Positions 30,344 through 39,795 of a DNA stretch of 64,000 bases are shown here, piece by piece. Under the pieces are notes generated by a model, which was not told the DNA's origin, ran no database searches, and saw only the letters and a list, made by a program, of their open reading frames with translations. How positions within the stretch are numbered: position 1 is the stretch's first letter; every line of letters starts with the position of its first letter. The position numbers and the translations under genes were made by a program. Source of the stretch: Thermomonas sp. HDW16 (GTDB lineage Bacteria; Pseudomonadota; Gammaproteobacteria; Xanthomonadales; Xanthomonadaceae); contig NZ_CP049872.1 of NCBI RefSeq assembly GCF_011302915.1, positions 1,674,001 to 1,738,000 on the forward strand. Reading direction: 5' to 3'.

Positions 30344-32575
30344 TCAGCCTGTCGTCGTTGCGGGTTCGACCGGTTCGCCCAGCTTGAAGTGGAAGGCGGC
30401 ACCTTGCCCCGCTGCGCCACTAGCCCGGATCCAGCCGCCGTGGCGTTCGATGATCCGCTTCACCGAGGCCAGGCCGATGCCGTGGCCGGGGAACTGATCC
30501 TGGCTGTGCAGGCGCTGGAACGGACGGAACAGCTTGTCGGCATAGGTGGCGTCGAAACCGGCGCCGTTGTCGCGCACGAAGTAGACGGGTTGCCCGTCCG
30601 CATCCGCTTCCATGCCGACTTCAACTTGCGGATCCGCTACGTTGCGGGTGAATTTCCATGCATTGCCCATCAGGTTGTCGAGCAATGTCATCAGCAAGGT
30701 GCGGTCACCGCATGCGCGCATGCCTGGCTGCACATGCAATCCGACGTTGCGGTTCGGCTCCGTGTCGGCCAGGCCGGCACCGACCTCCTCGGCCAGCGCA
30801 CTGAAATCGATGTCCGTTACGACGAGTCCACTGCGGCCGATGCGCGAGAGCTTCAGCAGGGCGTCGATCAGTTCGGCCATGCGTGCGGTCGCCTTGCGTA
30901 CGCGCAGCAGGTAATCGCGGCCGGTCTCGTCGAGTGCCTGGGCGTGGCGTTCGCCAAGGATGCGACTGAAGCCTTCCATCGCCCGCAATGGCGCGCGCAG
31001 GTCGTGCGAGACGCTGTAAGCGAACGATTCCAGTTCCTGGTTCGCTTCGCTCAACTCGCGCGTACGCGCCGCGACGCGCACCTCAAGCGTGCGGTTGAGG
31101 GCTTGCACCGCCGCCTCGGCACGCACCCTCTCGGTAACATCATCCACCTGCACCAGGCGCACCACGCCTGTGCCCGGGTCTCTCGGAATGGGGGCGAAAA
31201 CAAGTTGCACGTGGCGCAGTTCGCCGTCCCGCCAGTGCAGCGTGCGCGTGGTGCGCACCACGCCATCCTGCTCATCGAGCACGGCATTCATCTGGGCGGT
31301 GCGCAACGGGGTCTCATTGGTGTTGTCGAGCAGGTCGGCGAATGGCTGCCCGATGAGTTCGTCCGCATCACGGCCGACGATGGTGGCGAACGATGGATTG
31401 CTTTCGACGACATTGCCTCGCTCATCCAGTAGCGCCTTGCCGATCCCCGAATAGCGCATGGAATTGCGGAAGCGTTGTTCGCTGCGTCGGAACGATTCGG
31501 TCATGTCCAGCGCGATGCGCTGCGCGCGCGCTTCGGTCGAGGCCAGCATCCATGCCAACGCGAACAACAGCAGGGAGGCGCAGATACCGGCCACCAGCAG
31601 CTTGTTGACCGTGGCAAGCTGCGGCGCCGCGGCCTGTTCCGGCCCGGAAAAGAAATCGAAACGCCAGCGGCGGCCGTAGAACGACAACGGCAGGCTGTGG
31701 GTGAACGTGTTGACCTTGCCGATATCCGGGTCTTCGTAGAGCACGACCTGCGCCGGATCGGTGACATCCACCACGCGCATGCGCTCGCTGCTTTTCGCGG
31801 GGGCGACCGCCACGCGCAGCATGTCGTCGACATGGATCGGCGCGTACACCCAGCCCTTCATCGCGCGTCGCCGCTGTACCGGATTGTCCGGCGGCAGCGT
31901 GGTGTCGTACACAGGTGCGTACAGCAGCAGCCCCGGGCTCATGCGTCCGCCATCCTGTACCAGATGCACCATGCCGCTCATCCGGGTCTGCCCGCTGTCC
32001 ATGGCCGCGCGCATCGCCGCCTGGCGCACGGGCTCGGAATACATGTCGTAGCCCAGCGCCAGCAGGTTCTCGTGCGTGTGCGGTTCCAGGTAGATGATCG
32101 GCCCGTACTGCGGACGCACGCCATGCGGATGCACGCTGAGCCTGCCATTGCCGCTGTCGCGGATCAGCAATTGCAGCCGGGCCAGCTTCGCCGGATCGGC
32201 GTAGGCCGCGAATCCCAGCCCGGTCAGCGATGGAAACCGGCTGGGCAACGCCAGGCCATCGGCATAGCTGCGCCAATGTTCTGGCGACGGCCATTTCAAC
32301 GCAGCAAAGAGCGATGCGCCGCCACGCAGAGTGATCTCGAAACTGGTCAGACGCAGCTGCACCAGCGACGCCAGTTTGCCGACGGTGCTGTGGAACTGCG
32401 ATTCGGCCAGCTCCAACTCGCGGTTGCGCGCGTTGCTCCATGCGCTGAACACCAGTCCCAACGACACCAGCAACACCAGCACGGCGAACGGATAACCGAA
32501 GCGCCAGCGCAGGCCAGCCAGGGCCGTGCGGTTATCGATGGAATTCAGGGCGACCCTGTCCTGCTCTTGCGTCAT
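30344..32575 (-). CDS. CHASE-domain PAS sensor histidine kinase
   Basis: 743-aa membrane kinase. Transmembrane helix at 28-46, periplasmic CHASE domain at about 85-310 (LEPHTHENLLALGYDMYSEP), second helix at 326-346, PAS at about 368-480, HisKA with the acceptor at His524 (SVSHDLRAPLRAM) and HATPase (NLMGNAWKFT, DNGAGFD, GHGIGLASVKR). There is no receiver domain and no adjacent response regulator. The ligand is unknown; CHASE domains bind small extracellular ligands. The start at 32575 has TATCCT 6 nt upstream. It separates smpB from ssrA. Confidence 0.9.
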   Translation of the reverse strand: MTQEQDRVALNSIDNRTALAGLRWRFGYPFAVLVLLVSLGLVFSAWSNARNRELELAESQFHSTVGKLASLVQLRLTSFEITLRGGASLFAALKWPSPEHWRSYADGLALPSRFPSLTGLGFAAYADPAKLARLQLLIRDSGNGRLSVHPHGVRPQYGPIIYLEPHTHENLLALGYDMYSEPVRQAAMRAAMDSGQTRMSGMVHLVQDGGRMSPGLLLYAPVYDTTLPPDNPVQRRRAMKGWVYAPIHVDDMLRVAVAPAKSSERMRVVDVTDPAQVVLYEDPDIGKVNTFTHSLPLSFYGRRWRFDFFSGPEQAAAPQLATVNKLLVAGICASLLLFALAWMLASTEARAQRIALDMTESFRRSEQRFRNSMRYSGIGKALLDERGNVVESNPSFATIVGRDADELIGQPFADLLDNTNETPLRTAQMNAVLDEQDGVVRTTRTLHWRDGELRHVQLVFAPIPRDPGTGVVRLVQVDDVTERVRAEAAVQALNRTLEVRVAARTRELSEANQELESFAYSVSHDLRAPLRAMEGFSRILGERHAQALDETGRDYLLRVRKATARMAELIDALLKLSRIGRSGLVVTDIDFSALAEEVGAGLADTEPNRNVGLHVQPGMRACGDRTLLMTLLDNLMGNAWKFTRNVADPQVEVGMEADADGQPVYFVRDNGAGFDATYADKLFRPFQRLHSQDQFPGHGIGLASVKRIIERHGGWIRASGAAGQGAAFHFKLGEPVEPATTTG

Positions 32576-32581
32576 CGTCGA

Positions 32582-32587
32582 AGGATA
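32582..32587 (-). promoter_or_regulatory. -10-like hexamer before the CHASE kinase
   Basis: TATCCT-N6-ATG on the minus strand, with no Shine-Dalgarno. Leaderless-type geometry. Confidence 0.4.
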
Positions 32588-32628
32588 ACCGCTGCCTGAG
32601 TCCCGGCTTCCAATCATGCCTTGCGGCC

Positions 32629-32656
32629 TTGTGAAAGCTGTGTCGCCCCCTATACT
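32629..32656 (+). promoter_or_regulatory. Sigma-70 promoter of tmRNA
   Basis: TTGTGA-N16-TATACT lies 27 nt before the mature 5' end of tmRNA. It is a good vegetative promoter, and the start would give a short 5' leader for RNase P to remove. Confidence 0.75.
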
Positions 32657-32683
32657 GGCTTGGTCGGTGAGATCGACGTTCCC

Positions 32684-33038
32684 GGGGGTGCACTGGCTTC
32701 GACGGGGGTCGCGAAATCGTCTGGCGCATGCCGAGGGGGTAGCTTTCCTCGTTAATCCAGCTGCAAAAACCCAGACGCCAACGACGACGTCTACGCTCTC
32801 GCCGCTTAAGGCGTAAGCCCCGAACCCACTTGTGCCCGTGCTCGTGGATGTAGGGTCATTATCACGGAACCGGCCCTGGCGGCGACCCGCCAACCAGCGG
32901 CTTAACCAAAGCGGGTGTGGATGACGGTGTGCCTCGCACGTTGTGTTGCCGTCATCCGAGATCGAACAACGAGCTAAGCATGTAGTGCCGGGCATGGAGT
33001 GCCTTCGGACGCGGGTTCGATTCCCGCCACCTCCACCA
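32684..33038 (+). ncRNA. ssrA: Transfer-messenger RNA (tmRNA)
   Basis: 355-nt one-piece tmRNA. The 5' GGGGGTG pairs with 3' CACCTCC followed by ACCA (7-bp acceptor with one G-U). The 3' end has the T-arm GGGTTCGATTCCC, and the 5' end has the conserved CTGGCTTCGACGG block. The tag frame at 32777-32809 reads ANDDVYALAA and then TAA. With SmpB it rescues stalled ribosomes and marks the peptide for ClpXP. CCA is encoded. Confidence 0.97.
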
Positions 33039-33042
33039 ATGC

Positions 33043-33074
33043 AAACGGGCCGCCCAAGGGCGGCCCGTTTTTTT
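33043..33074 (+). terminator. Intrinsic terminator of tmRNA
   Basis: A 13-bp stem (AAACGGGCCGCCC / GGGCGGCCCGTTT) with an AA loop begins 5 nt after the tmRNA 3' end and runs into seven T. It also lies just past the 3' end of the minus-strand OmpA gene, so it may serve both directions. Confidence 0.93.
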
Positions 33075-33090
33075 GTGGCGCCGTTGGAGA

Positions 33091-33765
33091 TCAGCCCTGC
33101 AGCGGCAGCAGGCGGATCTCCACGCGGCGATTCAGGGAGCGACCCGAATCGGTGTCGTTGCTGGCGACCGGATAACGCTCGCCCATGCCCACGATCTCGA
33201 AGCGCTCGCGCACCACGCCCTGCCCGATCAGGTAACTGGCCACGGCATTCGCGCGACGCTCGGACAACGTCTGGTTGGCGGCGTCGGAACCGACGCTGTC
33301 GGTATGGCCGCTGACTTCGACGATGGTCTGGTTGTAGTCCTTCAGCGTGCTGGCGATGGTGTTCAACGCCGGGTAGAACTGCGGCTTCAGGTCGTACTTG
33401 GCGAAGTCGAAGGTCACGCCGTCAGGCAGGTTGAGTTTGATCACGTCGCCGTCGCGGGTGACGTCGATGCCGGTGCCCGCGGTTTCGCGGCGCAGTTCGG
33501 CTTCCTGCTTGTCCTGATAGGCGCCGATGCCGCCACCGGCCAGTGCGCCGATGCCGGCGCCGACCATCGCGCGCTGGCGACGTTCGACGGCATCGTCACC
33601 GCTCAACAGACCCGCTGCGGCACCGATCGCGGCACCGATCAGGGCGCCACGCTTGGTACGGTTCGGATCATTCGGATCATTGGTCTGGCCGGTGTAGGTG
33701 GCGCAGCCCGCGGTGAACGCGGCGAGTGTTGCGGCAAGCGCGGCAAGCTTGAGGCTGGAATTCAT
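33091..33765 (-). CDS. OmpA-family lipoprotein with glycine-zipper segment
   Basis: 224 aa. Lipoprotein signal (LAALAATLAAFTAGC) with the lipidated Cys at about 21, then a double glycine zipper (GALIGAAIGAAAGLL and GAGIGALAGGGIGAY), then a C-terminal OmpA peptidoglycan-binding domain (VEVSGHTDSVGSDAANQTLSERRANAV ending NRRVEIRL). It likely tethers the outer membrane to peptidoglycan, as in the YiaD type. A GAGGAGT ribosome site precedes the ATG. Confidence 0.93.
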   Translation of the reverse strand: MNSSLKLAALAATLAAFTAGCATYTGQTNDPNDPNRTKRGALIGAAIGAAAGLLSGDDAVERRQRAMVGAGIGALAGGGIGAYQDKQEAELRRETAGTGIDVTRDGDVIKLNLPDGVTFDFAKYDLKPQFYPALNTIASTLKDYNQTIVEVSGHTDSVGSDAANQTLSERRANAVASYLIGQGVVRERFEIVGMGERYPVASNDTDSGRSLNRRVEIRLLPLQG

Positions 33766-33866
33766 TGCACGACTCCTCGTTCGTGGATGTGTTCAGGCGA
33801 GTCCTGAAGACGGACGACAAGGTAGGCGTGTGCATGTGGCCCGAATGTGAACGGGGCGAAGCTTCG

Positions 33867-35372
33867 TTAAGCCGCGGTTGCGTCTTCAAGCAAGGCCGCC
33901 GCGGCCGCCGCATCCAGCGGAGAATCCCAGTTGCCCATCATCGCCAGATAGAGCAGCTTGTCGAACTCCGCGCCGAAGCGCCGGATCACGCCTTCCGGAT
34001 CCGGGATCAGGCGCGCATCGGAAATGATGCCGAAGTGCACCTGGCCGCGATAACTGAGGATGGACAGGCCCAGTCCGATCGAACCGGTCTGCGGCACCCA
34101 GAACATCATGTCGCGCAGGGTGCAGCCGGCCATATACAGCGGCTGCTGCGGGCCCGGGACATTGGTGGCCACGGCGCTCGCCTTGCGGCTGAACATCTCC
34201 AGGGCGAGTTCCTGCACCGGTGGTGGTGCGATGCCGAGTGCCGCCAAAAGGCCATATGCAACAATGGCTTGCCTTGAATTTTTCAAGCGATTCATGCAGT
34301 CGGCCACGCGCTCCAGGCGACGCAGCGGATTGTCTTCGCCAACCGGCAGTTCCAGGAACACCAAGCCGAAATGGTTGCCCAGCTTGCGGGCATGCTCCAG
34401 CGGACGGAGGTTGACGGGCACCGTGGCGCGCAGGGTCATGCCGTCCAGGTTTTCGCCGCGCTCTAGCATGTAGCCGCGCAGTGCGCCGGCCGCGGCGGCC
34501 ATCAGCACATCGTTGACCGTGCAATCGCAGGCGCGGCCAACGGCTTTCACTTCCTCGAGATCGAGCGGTTCGGCCCAGGCGACGCGCTTGCTAACGCCAA
34601 GCCGCCCGCGCAGCAGCGATGGCGGATCGTCCGGCAATGCCAGCGCGGTCACCAGCTCGCGGGCGATCTCGCCGCCCTCCTTCGCGATCAAGCCGGCCAG
34701 CGTGGGATCACGGTACATCGCCATCCCCTGCTCGAACGCCTTGCCGCCAAGCTTCATGTAGCGCTCCATCGCACCCACCCGGCGCGCGACGGATGCTCCG
34801 TCCTGCTTCAACCAGGCTTTGTCGAGCCGGCTGGCTTTGGACGAATCGCGGTTGGTATCGGTCAGCGACAACAGCACCTGCACCAGCGCGATGCCGTCGG
34901 CATAGCAATGGTGGATGCGTGCGACCAGCGCAGAACCACCCTGGTAGCGTTCGACCAGATGGAATTGCCATAGCGGCTTGGTCGGATCCAGCGGACTGGA
35001 GGCGAGTTGGCTGGCGAAACGCTCCAGCGCCTTCTTTTCCGCGGCGGGACTGCCTTTGCCCGGCAAACCGGACAGGCGCACATGCCAGTCCAGGTCGAAA
35101 TGTTCGTCCTCCACCCATTGCGCCCCGGTCGCACCTTCCACCGGCTTCTGCTTGAACCGCGAATAGGCCAGGAAGCGTTGCTGGATCACCTTCTTCAGCT
35201 GCGCAAGCGACATCGGCTCGGCGAACATCAACACGCCGGTGATCATCATCGGGTTGGTCGGGCGTTCCATCCGCAGCCACGCGGTGTCCACCCGCGACAT
35301 CGGTTCGCGCTTCAGGCGCCGCTTGCCCTGACTTTCGGCGGAACGCTTCAAGCGCGGTTTCGACGTAGCCAT
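33867..35372 (-). CDS. Wax ester synthase/diacylglycerol acyltransferase (WS/DGAT)
   Basis: 501-aa enzyme that transfers acyl groups from acyl-CoA to fatty alcohols or diacylglycerol. The catalytic HHxxxDG is present (RIHHCYADGIALV, near residue 160) with the family's PLW motif (DPTKPLWQFHLVE) and the C-terminal VPGPQQPLYMAG. A basic N-terminal extension of about 25 residues precedes the conserved SRVDTAWLRME. GGGAGGT precedes the ATG. It is a single gene with no lipid-storage neighbours, so the substrate is unclear. Confidence 0.9.
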   Translation of the reverse strand: MATSKPRLKRSAESQGKRRLKREPMSRVDTAWLRMERPTNPMMITGVLMFAEPMSLAQLKKVIQQRFLAYSRFKQKPVEGATGAQWVEDEHFDLDWHVRLSGLPGKGSPAAEKKALERFASQLASSPLDPTKPLWQFHLVERYQGGSALVARIHHCYADGIALVQVLLSLTDTNRDSSKASRLDKAWLKQDGASVARRVGAMERYMKLGGKAFEQGMAMYRDPTLAGLIAKEGGEIARELVTALALPDDPPSLLRGRLGVSKRVAWAEPLDLEEVKAVGRACDCTVNDVLMAAAAGALRGYMLERGENLDGMTLRATVPVNLRPLEHARKLGNHFGLVFLELPVGEDNPLRRLERVADCMNRLKNSRQAIVAYGLLAALGIAPPPVQELALEMFSRKASAVATNVPGPQQPLYMAGCTLRDMMFWVPQTGSIGLGLSILSYRGQVHFGIISDARLIPDPEGVIRRFGAEFDKLLYLAMMGNWDSPLDAAAAAALLEDATAA

Positions 35373-35432
35373 CTGACCTCCCGGGATTCAGGCGAGTGAA
35401 TCACGTGCGGCCGCGTACGGTCAACGCGGGAC

Positions 35433-36559
35433 TCAGCCGCCCATGTATTCGCGCGGAATGCGTTCGTTGAGGCCCGTCAGGATTTCGTAGGGGATGGTGC
35501 CGGCCAGCTGGGCCAGGTCTTCGGTACGAATGGCTTCGTCGCCCTGGCGGCCGACCAGCACGACCTCGTCCTCGTTGTAGGCGCTGCCGGCCGGGCCCAG
35601 GTCGACCATGAACTGATCCATGCACACGCGCCCGACCAGCGGCCGCCGTTGCCCGCGAATCAATACCTGCCCGCGTGAGGACAATGCGCGCGGGAAGCCG
35701 TCGCCATAGCCGATCGGGATGGTGACCACGCGGGTGTCGCGGGGGCCGTCCAGGTGGCGCCATAGCTGACCGTGTTGCCTGCCAGCACGACCTTGAAGTA
35801 CACGACTTGCGAGACCAGCGACAACGCCGGCCGCAGGTTGATGGTCGGTTCCGATGCCGGATCCGGCAACACGCCGTACAGGACAATGCCTGGTCGCACC
35901 ATGTCTAGCCAGGTCTGAGGGAAATGCAGCACGCCGCCGGAATTGGCCAAGTGGCGTAACGGCATCGGCGCACCGATGCGCTCGAAGTGCGCGCAAGCTT
36001 CCTCGAAACGCGCGAGTTGCTGCAGCGTCATCGACGATGCAGGATCGTCCGCGCAGGCTAGGTGCGAGTAGATGCCCTTGAGCACGCACCAGTCCGATGC
36101 CGCGGCTGCTTCGATGAACGGGCCGCACGAATAACTGTGCACGCCGATCCGCTCCATCCCGGTGTCGATCTTGAGATGGATGATGGCTTTGCGACCCAGC
36201 GATTCGGCCGCGGCCTCGACCTGGCGCAGCTTGTCCAGCGAGGACACGGTGATTTCAAGGTCATGCACGATGAACTGCGCGACCTGCGGGCCGAAGATGC
36301 CGCCCAACACCAGGATCGGCTTGCTGATGCCGGCCTTGCGCAGGGCGATGCCCTCTTCCACGAAGGCCACGCCGAGTTGGTCGACACCCTCCGCTTCAAG
36401 ATGTCGGGCCACCTGCACCAGCCCGTGGCCATAGGCATTGGCCTTGACGATGCCCATTACCGGCACGCGCACCTGCGCGCGGATCGCCTGCAGGTTGTGC
36501 GATAGCGCATCCAGGTCGACGCGGATGCGGGAAGGCCGATGGCTGACGGGATCGCTCAT
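35433..36559 (-). pseudogene. alr: Alanine racemase, interrupted by a one-base frameshift
   Basis: PLP-dependent racemase making D-alanine for peptidoglycan. The first frame (36559 to about 35741) has the PLP lysine K39 in MGIVKANAYGHGL and the catalytic tyrosine in NTVSYGATW. The rest (IPIGYGDGFPRALS, GRVCMDQFMVDLG, to the stop at 35433) is in another frame. The break is at the five-G run 35741-35745; one more base there would restore a 375-aa protein of normal length. Both halves are well conserved, so an assembly indel is more likely than a dead gene. Confidence 0.88.
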
Positions 36560-36607
36560 CCGTGTATTCGAGCATGCCGATGGCGCGCTGCCTACCCGCG
36601 TGTTACC

Positions 36608-37564
36608 TCACGCCATCGCGTCGGGGCGGCCCATGCGGTCGCGGATGCGGCGCGCCCACGTTTCGGGCGTCTGTGGCTTGACGAAGATGACCAGCACTGC
36701 CGGGTAACGTTCGCGCAAGCGATCTTCCATCCGCTCGATCGCCTGCTCGATGTCCGGGGTGGACAGGTCGTCGCGGAATTCGGCGCTGAGTGCGACCGAC
36801 ATTTGCTCCGGTCCCAGGTAGGTGGTGAGTACGCCATTGGCGTGGACGATGGCGGGATCTTCCGCTGCAACGGCGAGCAGTTCATCCACCAGTTGCGGAT
36901 CCGCAGCCTCACCGACCAGCAGGTCGCGCGAACGCGACCCCAGCGCATAGGCGGCGAACGCCAGCAACAGGCCGATCAGCAGCGAGGCCACGCCATCCAG
37001 TTCGGGCATGTCCAGCCACTGCGAGAGCGCCAAACCGATGGTGGCGATGACAAGGCCGATGATCGCAGCGGAGTCCTCGATCAGCACCGCCAGCAGGCTC
37101 AGGTCCTTGTTGGTCCACAACGCCTGCCACGGACGCTGGCCCGGGCGCAGGCTGGCGTGGAACTGGCGGAAGCCGATCCGCCACGACAACCCCTCGAACA
37201 GCAGCGAGAACCCCAGCACCACGTAATTCACCAGCGGCTTCTGCACGTGCTCCGGCGCGAGGATATGGGTGACGCCCTGGTAGATCGACACCAGCGCGCC
37301 CAAGGCGAACACCATGATCGCGACCACGAAGGTCCAGAAATACAGTTCCCGCCCGTAGCCGAACGGGTGCAGCTTGTCCGGACGCCGCGCGGCGCGGCGC
37401 TTGCCGTACAGCAACAACACCTGGTTGATCGTGTCCACCAGCGAATGCACGCCTTCGCTGGCCATCGACGCGCTGCCGGTAATCGCGGCAGCGACGAACT
37501 TGGTGGCCGCGATCGCTGCGTTGCCCGCCAGTGCCGCAAGAATGGCCTTGTTGTTTCCCGCCAT
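36608..37564 (-). CDS. Cation diffusion facilitator family transporter
   Basis: 318-aa inner-membrane divalent cation exporter. It has about five to six hydrophobic segments, the metal-site motif HSLVDTINQ in helix 2, EDSAAIIGLVIA in a later helix and a cytoplasmic C-terminal domain. The block KLHPFGYGRELYFW and the overall layout resemble the SLC30A9-like subgroup; metal specificity (Zn, Mn or Fe) cannot be read from the sequence. It lies between dnaB and alr on the same strand. Confidence 0.92.
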   Translation of the reverse strand: MAGNNKAILAALAGNAAIAATKFVAAAITGSASMASEGVHSLVDTINQVLLLYGKRRAARRPDKLHPFGYGRELYFWTFVVAIMVFALGALVSIYQGVTHILAPEHVQKPLVNYVVLGFSLLFEGLSWRIGFRQFHASLRPGQRPWQALWTNKDLSLLAVLIEDSAAIIGLVIATIGLALSQWLDMPELDGVASLLIGLLLAFAAYALGSRSRDLLVGEAADPQLVDELLAVAAEDPAIVHANGVLTTYLGPEQMSVALSAEFRDDLSTPDIEQAIERMEDRLRERYPAVLVIFVKPQTPETWARRIRDRMGRPDAMA

Positions 37565-37608
37565 GGAGGTGCCCCCCTGCGTGGCTGGCCCGGACCTGAA
37601 GCTGGAGG

Positions 37609-39006
37609 CTACTCGAAACTGCCCACCGAATCGTGCGCCAAGTTGTCGAAGCGGGTGTACTCGCCGAAGAACTTCAGCTTGAAGCTGCCGGTCGGGCCGT
37701 TACGCTGCTTGCCGATGATGATTTCGGCCAGGCCCTTGTCCGGTGAATTTTCCTTGTTGTAGTAATCGTCGCGGTAGATGAACACGATCATGTCCGCGTC
37801 CTGCTCGATCGCGCCGGATTCGCGCAGGTCGGCCATCACCGGGCGCTTGTCGGCGCGCTGTTCCAGCGAGCGGTTGAGCTGCGAGAGCGCGATCACCGGC
37901 ACATTCAGTTCCTTCGCCAATGCCTTCAGCGAACGCGAGATCTCCGAGATCTCGGTCGCGCGGTTCTCGTTGTTGCCGGGTACCGCCATCAGCTGCAGGT
38001 AGTCGATCACGATCAGGCCGAGGTCGTGCTCGCGCTTCAGCCGGCGCGACTTCGCGCGCAGGATGTCCGGCGACAGCGCCGGAGTGTCATCGATGAACAC
38101 TTTCACATCGCGCATCAGCTGGATCGCGCTGGAGACGCGGCTCCAGTCCTCGTCCTCCAGTTGACCTGTGCGCAGGCGGGTGGCGTTGACCCGGCCGACC
38201 GAGGAAATCATGCGCAGGGCGAGCTGGCTGGCCGACATTTCCATCGAGAACACCGCCACCGCCTTCTTCGACTTCAGCGCGGCGTATTCGGCGATGTTCA
38301 GCGCGAAGGTGGTCTTGCCCATCGCCGGGCGCGCGGCCAGCACCACCAGGTCGGTGGGCTGTAGGCCGGCGGTCATCTCGTCGAATTCGTTGTAGCCGCT
38401 GGGCAGGCCGGTGACGCCGCCGCCGTTGGCGTTGCGGGTCTGCAGCACGTCGAAGGCCTCGATCAGCGCCTTGCGCACCGGGGTGAAGTCCTGCTTGCCG
38501 CGTGCGCCGGCTTCGGCGATGGCGAACACTTCCTGTTCGGCCTTGGCCAGCAGTTCGGCGGAATCGCGCCCCTCTGGCTGGAAGCCGTCGTTGACGATGC
38601 CGGTGCCGACATCGATCAACTGCCGCAGCACCGCCTTGTCGCGGACGATCTCGGCATAGGCCTTGATGTTGGCGGCAGATGGCGTGGTGCTGGCCAGCTC
38701 GACCAAGTAGGCGCCGCCGGCTACCTGTTCGCCCAGCCCCTGCGAATCGAACCATTCGCCCAGGGTCACCGCATCGAATGGCCGGTTCTTCTCCGCCAAT
38801 TCGCGGATCGCGCGGTAGATCAGCTGGTGGTCGCGACGGTAGAAATCGGCATCGTTGAGTTGGTCGGCGATGCGGTCGAAGGCATTCGGATCCAGCATCA
38901 GGCCGCCGAGCACGGCTTGTTCTGCATCCACGGACTGCGGTGGCACCCGCAACTGTTCGATCTTGGCGTCGTACTGGTCGCGACGCTGCTGCGGTCGTGC
39001 GGTCAT
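37609..39006 (-). CDS. dnaB: Replicative DNA helicase DnaB
   Basis: 465 aa from the ATG at 39006 (TARPQQRRDQYDAKIEQLRVPPQS). The N-terminal domain (QSVDAEQAVLGGLMLDPNAF) is followed by a RecA-like helicase core with Walker A (ARPAMGKTTFALNIAEYA), Walker B (LGLIVIDYLQLM) and the C-terminal EQDADMIVFIYRDDYY. An earlier in-frame ATG at 39075 would add 23 residues of unusual composition and cannot be excluded. The order rpsF-rpsR-rplI-dnaB is conserved in many bacteria. Confidence 0.95.
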   Translation of the reverse strand: MTARPQQRRDQYDAKIEQLRVPPQSVDAEQAVLGGLMLDPNAFDRIADQLNDADFYRRDHQLIYRAIRELAEKNRPFDAVTLGEWFDSQGLGEQVAGGAYLVELASTTPSAANIKAYAEIVRDKAVLRQLIDVGTGIVNDGFQPEGRDSAELLAKAEQEVFAIAEAGARGKQDFTPVRKALIEAFDVLQTRNANGGGVTGLPSGYNEFDEMTAGLQPTDLVVLAARPAMGKTTFALNIAEYAALKSKKAVAVFSMEMSASQLALRMISSVGRVNATRLRTGQLEDEDWSRVSSAIQLMRDVKVFIDDTPALSPDILRAKSRRLKREHDLGLIVIDYLQLMAVPGNNENRATEISEISRSLKALAKELNVPVIALSQLNRSLEQRADKRPVMADLRESGAIEQDADMIVFIYRDDYYNKENSPDKGLAEIIIGKQRNGPTGSFKLKFFGEYTRFDNLAHDSVGSFE

Positions 39007-39153
39007 CGGAACGGCGAATCCCCTGTACGGCCCGTCGTGGCGGGCCGGTTGTTGTTCTTGTGCGTGGGCATCCATCGTAGTCGTGTCCGCCGGCAAGCGT
39101 TGCAGATAACGCTGTGGATAACCGGTGGGCATCTCACGGGCTGCGACGCGCGC

Positions 39154-39267
39154 CGAGCAGGCTTGCCCGGATCGCCTTGGGACACGCCGCAAGTACGTCC
39201 ATGTAGGCTAATCGGCGACATCCATGTCGCCGATTGTCCCTGCGCTCGACCCGGGCAAGCCTGCTCG
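39154..39267. repeat. Nested palindromic intergenic element
   Basis: A 114-bp unit bounded by a perfect 17-bp inverted repeat (CGAGCAGGCTTGCCCGG at 39154-39170 and its complement at 39251-39267). Inside it, at 39210-39235, is a second perfect 11-bp hairpin (AATCGGCGACA / TGTCGCCGATT, TCCA loop). It looks like a small palindromic or MITE-like repeat, but no second copy is in the window to confirm that. Confidence 0.65.
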
Positions 39268-39284
39268 ACGCTTCGCAATGCATC

Positions 39285-39316
39285 GTAAACAAAACGGGCG
39301 CCATGCGGCGCCCGTT
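39285..39316 (-). terminator. Intrinsic terminator of the rpsF-rpsR-rplI operon
   Basis: On the minus strand, 23 nt after the rplI stop, AACGGGCGCC-GCAT-GGCGCCCGTT is followed by TTGTTTA. The hairpin plus T-rich tail separates rplI from dnaB. The 333-nt rplI-dnaB gap holds only this and the palindromic element. Confidence 0.85.
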
Positions 39317-39339
39317 CGGTACTGCGGGACAGAACGCGC

Positions 39340-39795
39340 TTACGCGGCGTCCGGCACCACGACCACCTTGACGGTGGATTCGACGTCGGCGTGCAGGTGC
39401 ACGATGACTTCGTGCTCGCCGGTATGGCGCAGCGGGCCTTCGCCCATCACCACTTCCGACTTGCCGACTTCAACGCCGAGCTGCTTGGTGATGGCCTCGG
39501 CGATTTCGCGCGGGCCCACCGAGCCGTACAGCTTGCCTTCGGTTGAGGCGTTGGCGCTGATGGTCACACTGGCATCGGCCAGCTTGGCCTGACGCGCATT
39601 GGCGCCGTCCAGCGAGGCCTGAGCCTTGGCTTCGTAATCGGCGCGCTTGGCTTCGAACTCGGCCAGGTTGGCGGCGGTGGCCGGCACGGCCTTGCCCTGC
39701 GGGACCAGGAAGTTGCGGCCGTAGCCCGGCTTCACGCTGACCTTGTCGCCAAGGTTGCCGAGGTTCACGACTTTCTGCAGGAGGATCAGTTGCAT
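39340..39795 (-). CDS. rplI: 50S ribosomal protein L9
   Basis: 151 aa. The N-terminal rRNA-binding domain ([35 protein letters not shown]) is linked by a long helix to a C-terminal domain ([17 protein letters not shown]). A GGAG ribosome site precedes the ATG. It is third in the rpsF-rpsR-rplI operon. The 198 nt separating it from rpsR holds no recognisable gene. Confidence 0.98.
   Translation of the reverse strand: MQLILLQKVVNLGNLGDKVSVKPGYGRNFLVPQGKAVPATAANLAEFEAKRADYEAKAQASLDGANARQAKLADASVTISANASTEGKLYGSVGPREIAEAITKQLGVEVGKSEVVMGEGPLRHTGEHEVIVHLHADVESTVKVVVVPDAA

Noticed and set aside
39075..39192. Upstream extension of DnaB to 39192
   Set aside because: The added residues run into the palindromic element and have no similarity to DnaB N-termini.
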